64,000 bases of DNA from positions 124,001 through 188,000 of the forward strand of contig NZ_JAAIYP010000044.1 in assembly GCF_011022235.1 (NCBI RefSeq), in the 5' to 3' direction. A model generated the notes under the pieces. It ran no database searches and was not told where the DNA came from. It saw only the letters and a program-made list of their open reading frames with translations. Positions 36,727 through 44,773 of the stretch are shown in pieces (within the stretch, counting starts at the first letter, position 1; the number at the start of each line of letters is the position of its first letter). The DNA comes from Magnetospirillum aberrantis SpK (GTDB taxonomy: Bacteria > Pseudomonadota > Alphaproteobacteria > Rhodospirillales > Magnetospirillaceae). A program made the position numbers and the translations under genes.

Positions 36727-38013
36727 TTATTTTTCCGCCGTCTTGAAGCTGCCCAGCACGAATTCGGCGATTGCCGGCAGCGACGAGTCCTGGCCGATCT
36801 TGTAGATCTTGGCCCGTTCGACGATACGGGCGATGTAGCTGGGACGGCCGGGGACGCCGAAGGCTGTCTCGAAACGCTTGTCGCCCAGGGCGGCGTGGGC
36901 GGTCATCAGGAACACCGCCAACTGGTCGGTGCGCAACCCCAGTTCGCCCACCAGCATCTTGCCGGCCAGACCGTTGACCGTGCCCAGGATGGCGGTGATG
37001 CGCACCGTCTGTTCCGAATGGGGGATGGCTGCGCGAACCTGGGGATCCAACAGCACCAGGGTAAAGGCGTTGGCCTTGAGCCGCTTGCCATCGGGCCCCA
37101 GGATGTCGTCCAGGCGGGCGCGTTCGTCCTTGATGGTGCTGTCGGCGGCTTCCGGTTCCAACTTGGCCATGCCATCGCTGACGCGGGTGTCGGCGGTGAC
37201 GATGGCGGTGACGGCGGCGGTGGGCGGGGGCGCTTCCGGCGGCGGCGGGGCGGCGGGCCTGACCATGGGGGCGCCGTCCTTGGGCGCGGTCAGGAAGGCC
37301 GGCAACGCCATCCCGGCCAACGCCTGTTGCGGCGCTGCGGTCAACGGTGTCGGCGGCGGCGGGTTGTCGGGATCGACCCGCAGGCGGCGGATGTCCTCGG
37401 CGATGCGGTAATCCAGCAGCCGGGGGCCCAGCCGGCGCACGGTGCCGGGCGACAACAGCGCGTATTCGGGGATCATCGGCACTTGCCAGTCATGCAACAG
37501 ATAATCCTGGAAGGCCTCGTACAGCGCTTCTCCCCGGCTTTTCGGCGCCTGGTAACCGCCGCCCAGGGCTGGGTGCGCCGGTTCTCCTCCCAGCGCGCTC
37601 CATAGCCGTTCCAGCAGGCTCTTGCGTTGGGCGCGATAAAGCGGGCGGGCGCGGCGGGCCTTGGGGCTGCCGTCCAGGCGGGTGCGGAAATGGCGCTTGG
37701 CGGCGGTGCGCACCACCATGGCGATGACTTGGTCCAGGCTGCGGCCGCATTCCAGCAACGCTTCGGCGTCGTCCACCGGCACCTTGTGCTTGTTGACCAA
37801 AAGCGCGCGGAAGCGGTCGGGATTGGTGCGGAAGGCCAGGAAGCAACGGTGCAACAGATCGACGTCGTCCATCACCGCCTCAAGGGCGCTGCGCCGAGGC
37901 AGACGGCGAACCTCAGGGACCAACTCGCCCAAGGCTTCCATCACCGGGCCTTGCAAGGTCTCGCTGATCCTGCGGACGACGCTGTTGTGATCTTCCAGCC
38001 GTACTTGCGGCAT
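36727..38013 (-). CDS. Uncharacterised protein, paralogue A of a tandem pair
   Basis: 428 residues starting MPQVRLEDHNSVVRRISETL after GGAAGAGG. N-terminal helical domain (to about 160) with ECGRSLDQVIAMVVRTAAKR, a central LLHDWQVPMIPEYALLS motif (about 190), a Pro-rich linker (residues about 225-275) and a C-terminal helical domain with DERARLDDILGPDGKRLKAN and LRTDQLAVFLMTAHAALGD. No signal peptide or membrane helix. It shares the order and these motifs with the following gene. I do not recognise the family. Confidence 0.8.
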   Translation of the reverse strand: MPQVRLEDHNSVVRRISETLQGPVMEALGELVPEVRRLPRRSALEAVMDDVDLLHRCFLAFRTNPDRFRALLVNKHKVPVDDAEALLECGRSLDQVIAMVVRTAAKRHFRTRLDGSPKARRARPLYRAQRKSLLERLWSALGGEPAHPALGGGYQAPKSRGEALYEAFQDYLLHDWQVPMIPEYALLSPGTVRRLGPRLLDYRIAEDIRRLRVDPDNPPPPTPLTAAPQQALAGMALPAFLTAPKDGAPMVRPAAPPPPEAPPPTAAVTAIVTADTRVSDGMAKLEPEAADSTIKDERARLDDILGPDGKRLKANAFTLVLLDPQVRAAIPHSEQTVRITAILGTVNGLAGKMLVGELGLRTDQLAVFLMTAHAALGDKRFETAFGVPGRPSYIARIVERAKIYKIGQDSSLPAIAEFVLGSFKTAEK

Positions 38014-38097
38014 GACGCCTCTTCCGATGCGCTCGACCCGTTCCCCAGGGCACACCTTTCCAGATGCGACTATGACGTGGTGCTGATTACCGAAACC

Positions 38098-39255
38098 CTA
38101 AGACCGGCAAGCGAAACGAGCGAACAGCCCGCGCACGAAGGCGGCGCATTCGGGCAGCGAGCTGCGCTGGCCGATGCCGGCCAGCCGTGCCTTTTGGGTG
38201 ACGCGCATGACCAGGTCGGCCTCGCCGGGTTGGCCGAAGATGCGGCCGAACACCTCGGTTCCCATGGTCTCGTGGGCGACCAACAGGAACACCGCCAACT
38301 GCTCGACGGTCAGGCCCAGCTCGGCCACCAACAGCTTGACCGGCATGCCGCCGACGCCGCGCAAGACCTCGGTCAGCCGCAATCCCACGGGGCCGGCCCC
38401 CAATTGCGCCCGCACGTCGGGCCGCACCAGGGCGTTGGCCAGCGCCTCGACCCGCAGACGCCGGTTGTCCGGCGTCAACACGTCGGACAGCCGGGCCCGT
38501 TCGTCGCGGCGGCCGGCGCTGGCGGCGGCCGGCTCGGTCTTGGCCGCCTGTTCGGCCGGGATGTCGAACAGTTTCGCCGCCTCGGCCGGATCATCCACCA
38601 CCCGACGCAAATCCTCGGGCGTGCGCAGGTCCAAAATCTTGGCGCCCAGGGCGCGGGCCAAGTTGGGGCTCATATCGGCATAGGTGGGGACCAACGGCAC
38701 CTGCCAGTCGTGCAACAGGTGTTCCTTGATGGCGTCGTAAAGCTCGTCTGCGCGGGAGCGGACCGGTTTGGCGCTGACCGCCGGCTTGGTCGGCTTGGTC
38801 TCGCCCAGAACCGAGGTCAGGCGGTGCACCAGCCCCTTGGCCGGAATGTCCTTGCGCAACGACGCGTCATGCAGGTTGTGATGATGGCCGGCGCTGTCCA
38901 GCTTGCGGCGGAAATAGCGCTTGGCGGCCGAGCGAACGATCATCGCCACCACCTGTTCCAAGGTGCGGCCACAAGACAGGATCGCCCGGTCGTCGCTCAC
39001 CGGCCGTGCCTGGGCATCCAGCAGGACAGCCTTGAAGCTGTCGCGTTGGGCGTTGAAGGCGGCGAAACAGCGTTGCAACAGCCCGATGTCGTCGAGCACC
39101 CGTTCATAGGCCCTGTCCGGTGGCAGGCGTCGCAATTCGGGCACGAAGCGCCCCAGGATTTCCGCCACCGGCCCCTGAAGCGACTGGTTGACGCTCTGGA
39201 TTGCCGTCCTGGCGTCGATTCCCGGTGCCCCAATCACCATTTCCGTCATCGCCAT
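38098..39255 (-). CDS. Uncharacterised protein, paralogue B of a tandem pair
   Basis: 385 residues. Homologous along the whole length to the gene 84 bases downstream: SCGRTLEQVVAMIVRSAAKR, LLHDWQVPLVPTYADMS, DERARLSDVLTPDNRRLRVE, LTVEQLAVFLLVAHETMG and a C-terminal RVTQKARLAGIGQRSSLPE. Identity is far from complete, so the duplication is old. Starts at 39255, 39249 and 39240 are all in frame; a GGGGG stretch favours the first two. Soluble, cytoplasmic, mostly helical. Function unknown. Confidence 0.8.
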   Translation of the reverse strand: MAMTEMVIGAPGIDARTAIQSVNQSLQGPVAEILGRFVPELRRLPPDRAYERVLDDIGLLQRCFAAFNAQRDSFKAVLLDAQARPVSDDRAILSCGRTLEQVVAMIVRSAAKRYFRRKLDSAGHHHNLHDASLRKDIPAKGLVHRLTSVLGETKPTKPAVSAKPVRSRADELYDAIKEHLLHDWQVPLVPTYADMSPNLARALGAKILDLRTPEDLRRVVDDPAEAAKLFDIPAEQAAKTEPAAASAGRRDERARLSDVLTPDNRRLRVEALANALVRPDVRAQLGAGPVGLRLTEVLRGVGGMPVKLLVAELGLTVEQLAVFLLVAHETMGTEVFGRIFGQPGEADLVMRVTQKARLAGIGQRSSLPECAAFVRGLFARFACRS

Positions 39256-39628
39256 CGCCCCCGTGCGAAATGCGAAGAATTTTATGGAAAATCAGAATTA
39301 AATATTGTTTTCCAACGCTTTATCTCTATCCAGTGGATGAAAGCGCAAAACCGGATGCTTCGCAACTGGCCGTTGGCATGGGCGCGAAAAATTGGGAGAC
39401 GACGGGAGAACGGAATGCGGCATGACTGGACCGTCCACCAATGCCCGTTGCGGGCCGGATGCTGCCAGTCCGCTATGGACGAGACGACTGTAATGAGGGA
39501 CGCAGGCCAAGCAATGCCGTCTCTACCATCGCGACGTCTCCCCTATGACGCTTCAGGCCATGGAATCCCAGAATAGCGTAGCGGCAACGACACAATGTTG
39601 GACATATTTTTCCGCCGGGGCTGCGTGA
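39256..39628. other. Intergenic region without a recognised gene
   Basis: 373 bases between the tandem paralogues and the DUF1493-like gene. The first 60 bases are AT-rich (TAAATATTG) and may hold the promoter of the paralogue pair. I see no RNA gene, repeat or terminator. Confidence 0.5.
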
Positions 39629-39937
39629 TTATGGATCAAACCAAGCCTTTTTTCGGATAACCTCCAAAAGATGGCCTATTGTTATTTCTTTTTTCTTGTA
39701 CTTAACGCCAAGGCGCATAAGCAGACCCCAGATGAAAGACTCGGATTCATCTGGAAAATATTTCGAAAAGTCTAGGGAATACAGATCCGTTCCAAATGCA
39801 CGATGAACCTCTTCAAAAAACTCGTAAGCATCCTCGCCGGAAATGAACAGGTCATGGTAAATCCGCGTTGAATCCGAAATTCCTTTAGAGACCCCAGATA
39901 TCTTTGAGATAAGGGAGTAAAGAATTTCTCGATCCAA
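39629..39937 (-). CDS. DUF1493-like (acyl-carrier-like) protein, candidate immunity factor of orphan module
   Basis: 102 residues from TTG 39937, with GGAG six bases upstream. RIYHDLFISGEDAYEFFEEV, then DLYSLDFSKYFPDESESF and ITIGHLLEVIRKKAW follow the DUF1493 pattern (acyl-carrier-like fold with Asp instead of the phosphopantetheine Ser). The gene is strikingly AT-rich for this genome, as expected for a transferred cassette. It sits directly after the orphan C-terminal tail, where an immunity gene would be. The family call is fairly firm; the immunity role is inferred from position. Confidence 0.65.
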   Translation of the reverse strand: MDREILYSLISKISGVSKGISDSTRIYHDLFISGEDAYEFFEEVHRAFGTDLYSLDFSKYFPDESESFIWGLLMRLGVKYKKKEITIGHLLEVIRKKAWFDP

Positions 39938-39989
39938 TTTCTACTCCAGGAACTTGAAAGAAGGTTTGTCCGAGTTGCTCTGCCGCGAA

Positions 39990-40032
39990 AACCACCGTCA
40001 CTTTTGGGTCTAGCTTGAGGGTGACGGTGGTT
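39990..40032. repeat. 12-bp inverted repeat in the second toxin-immunity gap
   Basis: AACCACCGTCAC (39990-40001) and GTGACGGTGGTT (40021-40032) pair perfectly around a 19-base loop. It lies between the end of the orphan toxin tail (40190) and the DUF1493-like start (39937). No T-run follows on the minus strand. Confidence 0.65.
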
Positions 40033-40189
40033 ACTCAGCACGCAATTCTGAGATTATCCCGCGAAGCGACATGGAGGTGATGGTCGTGTGTTTGCGCGGC
40101 CAGCCCCGCCCCGTAAGCCTACGTTACCCACGTTCCGCCTCAAATTTCAACGGTCGGCATTTCCTGGCGCCGTCGATAGTTATGACGTT

Positions 40190-41841
40190 CTATGCGGAAG
40201 GTGGGGGCGGCTCATCCGAGTTCATGTAATTGATGAAGTCCAGAAAGGTAGCGAATGCCCCAAGGAACGGAATTGTCCGCGCAATAGATCCTCAGACGCT
40301 CAGCGTTCTTGTGATTGGCTTCAATATATTTGCTCGAGCTCCTCCTGTCACATCGCGCAATACCTTGGAGGCACGAGAGGTAACTTTCCCGCTTTTCCCG
40401 CCTCCGGCAATGCCGCCATTTTTCGGGACAGTCGGCATATCCGTTTGACCGGCGGCAATGCCAACGGCGCCACCCAAACCACCAGGATTTCCTTCCTTGG
40501 TTCCTGGCTTCTTCTCCGGGTCCGGTTTGGAAACGGGCGCGGAAGCAGATGGCGGGCTCGCTGGCGGGACCGCTGGAGCAGAAGTCGGAACTGAAGCCGG
40601 TGCAGGTGTGGGCGCAGGGACCGGTTTTGGCGCGGTCTCCGGCTTTTTCTCCGCCTCCGCCGCCAACCCCGCCTTCTGCATCTGGGTGGCGAATTTGGCC
40701 GCCAGCCCGGGATTCTTCTCGCCCATGATCTCGTGCACGGCGGCGAGATAGGGCATGGCCTCGGCACGGTTGCGGCCGATCTCGCCCTGGAAGTGGGTGA
40801 TGGCGTCGGCGTAATCGCCCTTGCCCAGCAGCGCGTCGGCCATGGTGCCCGCCGCCCAGCGGTCGGCGCCCTGGGCGGACCCGAACGGGGTCTTGGGCGC
40901 GGCGGCGATCTTCTCCTCGTCGGTGGGTTCGCGAAAACCCTCGCCCAGGGGAGCAAGGCGGTAGGGCAGAATCTCGCCGGTGGCCTTGTGCAATTCGCGG
41001 CGCAGATCCTCGGCCTTCGTCCCGTCGATCTTTTGGAACCGCGCCAGCAAATCGGCAACGTCACCGCGCCCCTGGTCGCCGTAATCGTCGATGGCGCGTT
41101 TCAGCATGCGCGCCGTCTGGCTGGGATCGGAATCGCGGCCCAGCATTTCGGCATAGGCCTGGTTGCCGTCAATGCCGTTCTGGTTGATGGTGTGGTTGGG
41201 GAAAGGGTCCGGCTTACCCGCAGGCGACGACGTGGCTCCCGCCGGATCGACGGCATAGAGGACGCCCGGTATCCCTTCCCGGGGATTGCGGGGCGGAGGT
41301 GGCAGCGGAATGGTGGGCAGCCCCTGGCGCTTCAGTTCCTGATTCTTCTGGATGGCATCCCAGTTGTCCTGCACCCATTTCTTATACTCCGCCTGGTATT
41401 GATCCATCTGCTCTTGCGTCGGCCGGTGTTCGACAAAATGGTTGACGCCAAGGCCGGCCGGCGGCACCGGTTCACCGCCGGGAGGAACGGGCGACGGCAG
41501 ACGCGGCTGTCCGGGGAACGGCTCCGGGTCCTCGCCGTCGCCGTCGCCATCGCCATCGCCATCGCCGATGGCCTGCCACCATGCCGGCGGTTTCAGTGTG
41601 TTGGAATCGCCCGGATTGCGGCCGCCCACCTTGACTTCCCACGGGTCGCTGGGTTTGGCGCTTCCCTGCGGACCGGAACCGCCCAACAGGCTGCCGATCT
41701 TGCCGATGGTGGGACCACCCGGCTTGAGGAAGCCGTCCACCTCCAGCCCCTTGTCCTTCTGGAAGCTGCGGATGGCCTGATCCAGGTTGGAATTGTGCCA
41801 GCCGTTGGGGCCGTCATTGGTCAGCGGCTTGTAATAGCCGG
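40190..41841 (-). pseudogene. Truncated duplicate of the toxin delivery region with a different C-terminal tail
   Basis: A minus-strand frame is open from 41980 to a TGA at 40292. From 41841 to 40617 it duplicates residues 82-488 of the toxin gene upstream (about two dozen mismatches, one 6-bp indel in the GDGD tract). The first 81 residues are absent, replaced by unrelated sequence, and there is no start signal for the homologous part. After 40617 the tail is unique: Pro/Ala-rich linker, glycine-rich stretch (GGLGGAVGIAAG), then KVTSRASKVLRDVTGGARAN. After the TGA the same frame continues plausibly for 32 codons (ARTIPFLGAFATFLDFINYM) to a TAG at 40190, so the TGA may be a C-to-T change in CGA. 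Read as an orphan toxin module. Confidence 0.75.
40617..41841 (-). repeat. Direct repeat, copy A (toxin delivery region)
   Basis: 1225-bp copy of 43208-44426, about 98% identical by eye. The edges are sharp: GGGACCGG at the left, AATAGCCGG at the right, with unrelated sequence beyond. Confidence 0.92.
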
Positions 41842-42081
41842 AAGGGGAAAGGCGGCTATCGGATGTCAAACAGGGAAACCGGACATTGCCGCAGAAACGT
41901 GTTTCGGCAAAATTTGACCCATGGCGCTTGTTGGTGGTAGGGCGGGTGGGTGCGGGTACCCTACGGTGTTCTCCCCCCAATCAGCAGCCAGGCAATCCGC
42001 GACGATTGCACCTAACAAGGCACACCGCAATGAGAACCCGTTGCCAATGCCATGGAATTGAGATTTGCAGATACCCCCATC
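41842..42081. other. Junction sequence between immunity gene and orphan module
   Basis: 240 bases unrelated to the toxin gene. The frame of the orphan module runs on through it to 41980 (ETRFCGNVRFPCLTSD), but there is no homology to the toxin N-terminus. It may be a scar of an insertion sequence. No inverted terminal repeats were seen. Confidence 0.4.
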
Positions 42082-42396
42082 TCATGCAGAGCCGGATAAT
42101 GCAAAAAAAAACAGATAGACCACAGCGGGAAGTAGCACCAGTCCTAGAAACACAAATCGCCGCGATCTGGAACGCCACATGATACCAGAAGACACTAACA
42201 AGAGCGCGCCAGGAACTGCGAAGGTTAAAAAATAGGTCAATTTTGTTTCATAATACCAACCGCAAGGCTCGCACGGAAAACGAAAATCCTTCAGACTCCC
42301 CAAATAGGGGTCAACCGACATGCTGAGCAATGCCAGCCCCGCTGCCGCATGGATCGCGACCCCGGCATATCGAGCTACTCCTTTCAACCATCTCAT
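42082..42396 (-). CDS. Small membrane protein, candidate immunity protein
   Basis: 104 residues. Three hydrophobic segments: about 11-27 (GVAIHAAAGLALLSMS), 53-70 (YFLTFAVPGALLLVSSGI) and 82-100 (FLGLVLLPAVVYLFFFAL), with a loop containing CEPC between the first two. Base composition is lower in GC than the toxin's conserved region. It starts 81 bases after the stop of a toxin whose target would be peptidoglycan, so a membrane/periplasm-facing immunity protein is reasonable. No homologue is recognised. Confidence 0.62.
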   Translation of the reverse strand: MRWLKGVARYAGVAIHAAAGLALLSMSVDPYLGSLKDFRFPCEPCGWYYETKLTYFLTFAVPGALLLVSSGIMWRSRSRRFVFLGLVLLPAVVYLFFFALSGSA

Positions 42397-42413
42397 TTTG
42401 TTCTCAGTCGTTT

Positions 42414-42452
42414 GTGGTGCGGTCAGCAGCAGAGATTAAGTGACCGCACCAC
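42414..42452. repeat. 12-bp inverted repeat between toxin and immunity genes
   Basis: GTGGTGCGGTCA (42414-42425) and TGACCGCACCAC (42441-42452) pair perfectly around a 15-base loop in the 81-base toxin-immunity gap. No T-run follows on the minus strand; it ends 18 bases before the immunity ATG, so as RNA it could limit read-through or ribosome access. Confidence 0.65.
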
Positions 42453-42477
42453 ACCCGTTCAATTCGAATCTGGGCGT

Positions 42478-44670
42478 CTATTCTCGATGATAATCGACGC
42501 GGACCTTTACGTCCTTTCCCATGCCCTTGAAGTAGTTTGCAAAATCCTCCATCTGATCGGTGAGGTCGATACAGCCAGCAGAACCTGGCGTTTTGCCGCC
42601 GTGTACAGAGAAACCGCCACGCCCCTTGGTATCAGTCCCCTCTCCTGGCTCAAGCCAAATACGAGTCTTGCCCCAAGAATCTTCCAGGCCCGGCCAACTG
42701 CTGCCTCCAAAGCGCCCCTTCAAGCGCTCCCACTCGGAGAGCTTGTCGATGTTCTGCAACTGGTCCTGCCTCAAAACCCACTCACCTTCGGGCAGAGGAC
42801 CTTTGTCCTTTTCCCCCTGATGTTCCGCTCCCTGATATCCCGGACGGCCTGAAACCGCCGGCCAACTCTTGACCACCTTGCCGTCTTCAATGGCCTTAAA
42901 CTCCTTTCCGTCGAATTCAATGGTCACCGATGGATGAAGGTCGGGGGCTGGTTTCATCGGTCCGCCCGGAGCACCCGGCGGCGGGATCGGGCTGGGCTTC
43001 GCCACAGGGGGGATTGGCTGTGTGATGATCGGCCCGCCCTTTCCAGGCTCGGGTTTCCCTTGAACAGGCGGAGTGGTTTCCGGCGGAACCGGAGCCGGCT
43101 TGCTCTCTGTAGGCTGCGTGGCAGGCCGCGTCGGAGGAATTGGTTGCGGCTGAGGCGCCGGTTCGGGTTTTGGCAGCTCTGGGGCTGGAATCGGCGCCGG
43201 TTTGGGTGGGACCGGTTTTGGCGCGGTCTCCGGCTTTTTCTCCGCCTCCGCCGCCAACCCCGCCTTCTGCATCTGGGTGGCGAATTTGGCCGCCAGCCCG
43301 GGATTCTTCTCGCCCATGATCTCGTGCACGGCGGCGAGATAGGGCATGGCCTCGGCACGGTTGCGGCCGATCTCGCCCTGGAAGTGGGTGATGGCGTCGG
43401 CGTAATCGCCCTTGCCCAGCAGCGCGTCGGCCATGGTGCCCGCCGCCCAGCGGTCGGCGCCCTGGGCGGACCCGAACGGGGTCTTGGGCGCGGCGGCGAT
43501 CTTCTCCTCTTCGGTGAGTTCGCGGAAACCCTCGCCCAAGGGGGCAAGGCGGTAGGGCAGAATCTCGCCGGTGGCCTTGTGCAATTCGCGGCGCAGATCC
43601 TCGGCCTTCGTTCCGTCGATCTTCTTGAACCGCGCCAGCAAATCGGCGACGTCACCGCGCCCCTGGTCGCCGTAATCGTCGATGGCGCGTTTCAGCATGC
43701 GCGCGGTCTGGCTGGGGTCGGAATCGCGTCCCAGCATTTCGGCATAGGCCTGGTTGCCGTCGATGCCGTCCTGGTTGATGGTGTGGTTGGGGAAAGGGGC
43801 CGGCTTACCCGCAGGCGACGACGTGGCTCCCGCCGGATCGACGGCATAGAGGACGCCCGGTATCCCTTCCCGGGGATTGCGGGGCGGAGGTGGCAGCGGA
43901 ATGGTGGGCAGCCCCTGGCGCTTCAGTTCCTGATTCTTCTGGATGGCATCCCAGTTGTCCTGCACCCATTTCTTATACTCCGCCTGGTATTGATCCATCT
44001 GCTCTTGCGTCGGCCGGTGTTCGACAAAATGGTTGACGCCAAGGCCGGCCGGCGGCACCGGTTCACCGCCGGGAGGAACGGGCGACGGCAGACGCGGCTG
44101 TCCGGGGAACGGCTCCGGGTCCTCGCCGTCGCCGTCGCCATCGCCATCGCCGATGGCCTGCCACCATGCCGGCGGTTTCAGTGTCTTGGGATCGCCCGGA
44201 TTGCGGCCGCCCACCTTGACTTCCCACGGGTCGCTGGGTTTGGCGCTTCCCTGCGGACCGGAACCGCCCAACAGGCTGCCGATCTTGCCGATGGTGGGAC
44301 CGTTCGGCTTGAGGAAGCCGTCCACCTCCAGCCCCTTGTCCTTCTGGAAGCTGCGGATGGCCTCGTCCAGGTTGGAATTGTGCCAGCCGTTGGGGCCGTC
44401 ATTGGTCAGCGGCTTGTAATAGCCGGCGTCGCCCAGGAGGGTTTCCACCTTGGCGACGTCGGGGCGGAAATTGTCGGCACCGCTGCGGCCGACGCTGCCG
44501 TGCAAGGTGAACGGGCTGGGGCCGAACAGGTCCTCGATCAGAGCGCCGTCCTTCCACGCCTTCTGGAAGGTGGGCATGGCGGGATCGTCCTCGGCCGAGG
44601 CGCCGGCCCCCAGCGACGCGGTCGGCCGTTTCGGTCGCGTGGTGAAGAAGGATTGGATGTCTTCGAACAT
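42478..44670 (-). CDS. Polymorphic-toxin-like protein: PG-binding-like N-terminus, Tlde1/L,D-transpeptidase-like C-terminus
   Basis: 730 residues. Residues about 70-135 form a peptidoglycan-binding-1-like domain (KVETLLGDAGYY, LDEAIRSFQKDKGLEVDGFL). Residues about 160-185 hold a GDGDGDGDGEDPEP acidic tract. Residues about 280-480 are helical (GDVADLLARFKKIDGTKAED, MADALLGKGDYADAITHFQG). A Pro-rich linker spans about 490-580. The C-terminal domain (about 585-730) carries VHGGKTPGSAGCIDL, with His690 and Cys700 as the expected catalytic pair of L,D-transpeptidase-like Tlde1 (DUF2778) effectors. There is no signal peptide, so export needs a dedicated system. GGAG is 8 bases before ATG 44670. No vgrG, hcp or PAAR gene is in view. 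Confidence 0.82.
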   Translation of the reverse strand: MFEDIQSFFTTRPKRPTASLGAGASAEDDPAMPTFQKAWKDGALIEDLFGPSPFTLHGSVGRSGADNFRPDVAKVETLLGDAGYYKPLTNDGPNGWHNSNLDEAIRSFQKDKGLEVDGFLKPNGPTIGKIGSLLGGSGPQGSAKPSDPWEVKVGGRNPGDPKTLKPPAWWQAIGDGDGDGDGEDPEPFPGQPRLPSPVPPGGEPVPPAGLGVNHFVEHRPTQEQMDQYQAEYKKWVQDNWDAIQKNQELKRQGLPTIPLPPPPRNPREGIPGVLYAVDPAGATSSPAGKPAPFPNHTINQDGIDGNQAYAEMLGRDSDPSQTARMLKRAIDDYGDQGRGDVADLLARFKKIDGTKAEDLRRELHKATGEILPYRLAPLGEGFRELTEEEKIAAAPKTPFGSAQGADRWAAGTMADALLGKGDYADAITHFQGEIGRNRAEAMPYLAAVHEIMGEKNPGLAAKFATQMQKAGLAAEAEKKPETAPKPVPPKPAPIPAPELPKPEPAPQPQPIPPTRPATQPTESKPAPVPPETTPPVQGKPEPGKGGPIITQPIPPVAKPSPIPPPGAPGGPMKPAPDLHPSVTIEFDGKEFKAIEDGKVVKSWPAVSGRPGYQGAEHQGEKDKGPLPEGEWVLRQDQLQNIDKLSEWERLKGRFGGSSWPGLEDSWGKTRIWLEPGEGTDTKGRGGFSVHGGKTPGSAGCIDLTDQMEDFANYFKGMGKDVKVRVDYHRE
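43208..44426 (-). repeat. Direct repeat, copy B (toxin delivery region)
   Basis: 1219-bp partner of 40617-41841, in the same orientation and 1366 bp apart. It encodes residues 82-488 of the intact toxin. It lacks one GATGGC unit relative to copy A. Confidence 0.92.
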
Positions 44671-44742
44671 CGGTCACGCTCCTTTCAAACAAGCACGAAA
44701 AAGCCCAGGGCCGTTGCCGGCGCCGGGCGGATTGCGGGCATG

Positions 44743-44773
44743 AAAAAGCCCGGACGGCGGAAACCGTTCGGGC
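44743..44773 (-). terminator. Minus-strand rho-independent terminator upstream of the toxin gene
   Basis: GCCCGGACGG (44748-44757) pairs with CCGTTCGGGC (44764-44773) with one mismatch; AAAAA at 44743-44747 gives a T5 run on the minus strand. No intact minus-strand gene precedes it nearby, so it insulates the toxin gene or terminated a lost one. Confidence 0.75.

Noticed and set aside
39772-40041. Minus-strand frame containing YLGSLKEFR, like YLGSLKDFR in the membrane protein at 42082-42396
   Set aside because: It is a shifted reading of the DUF1493-like gene; the rest shows no similarity, so the match is chance.
40088-40594. 168-codon plus-strand frame beside the orphan toxin tail
   Set aside because: Cys/Ser/Arg-rich, no ribosome-binding site, overlaps the tail on the other strand.
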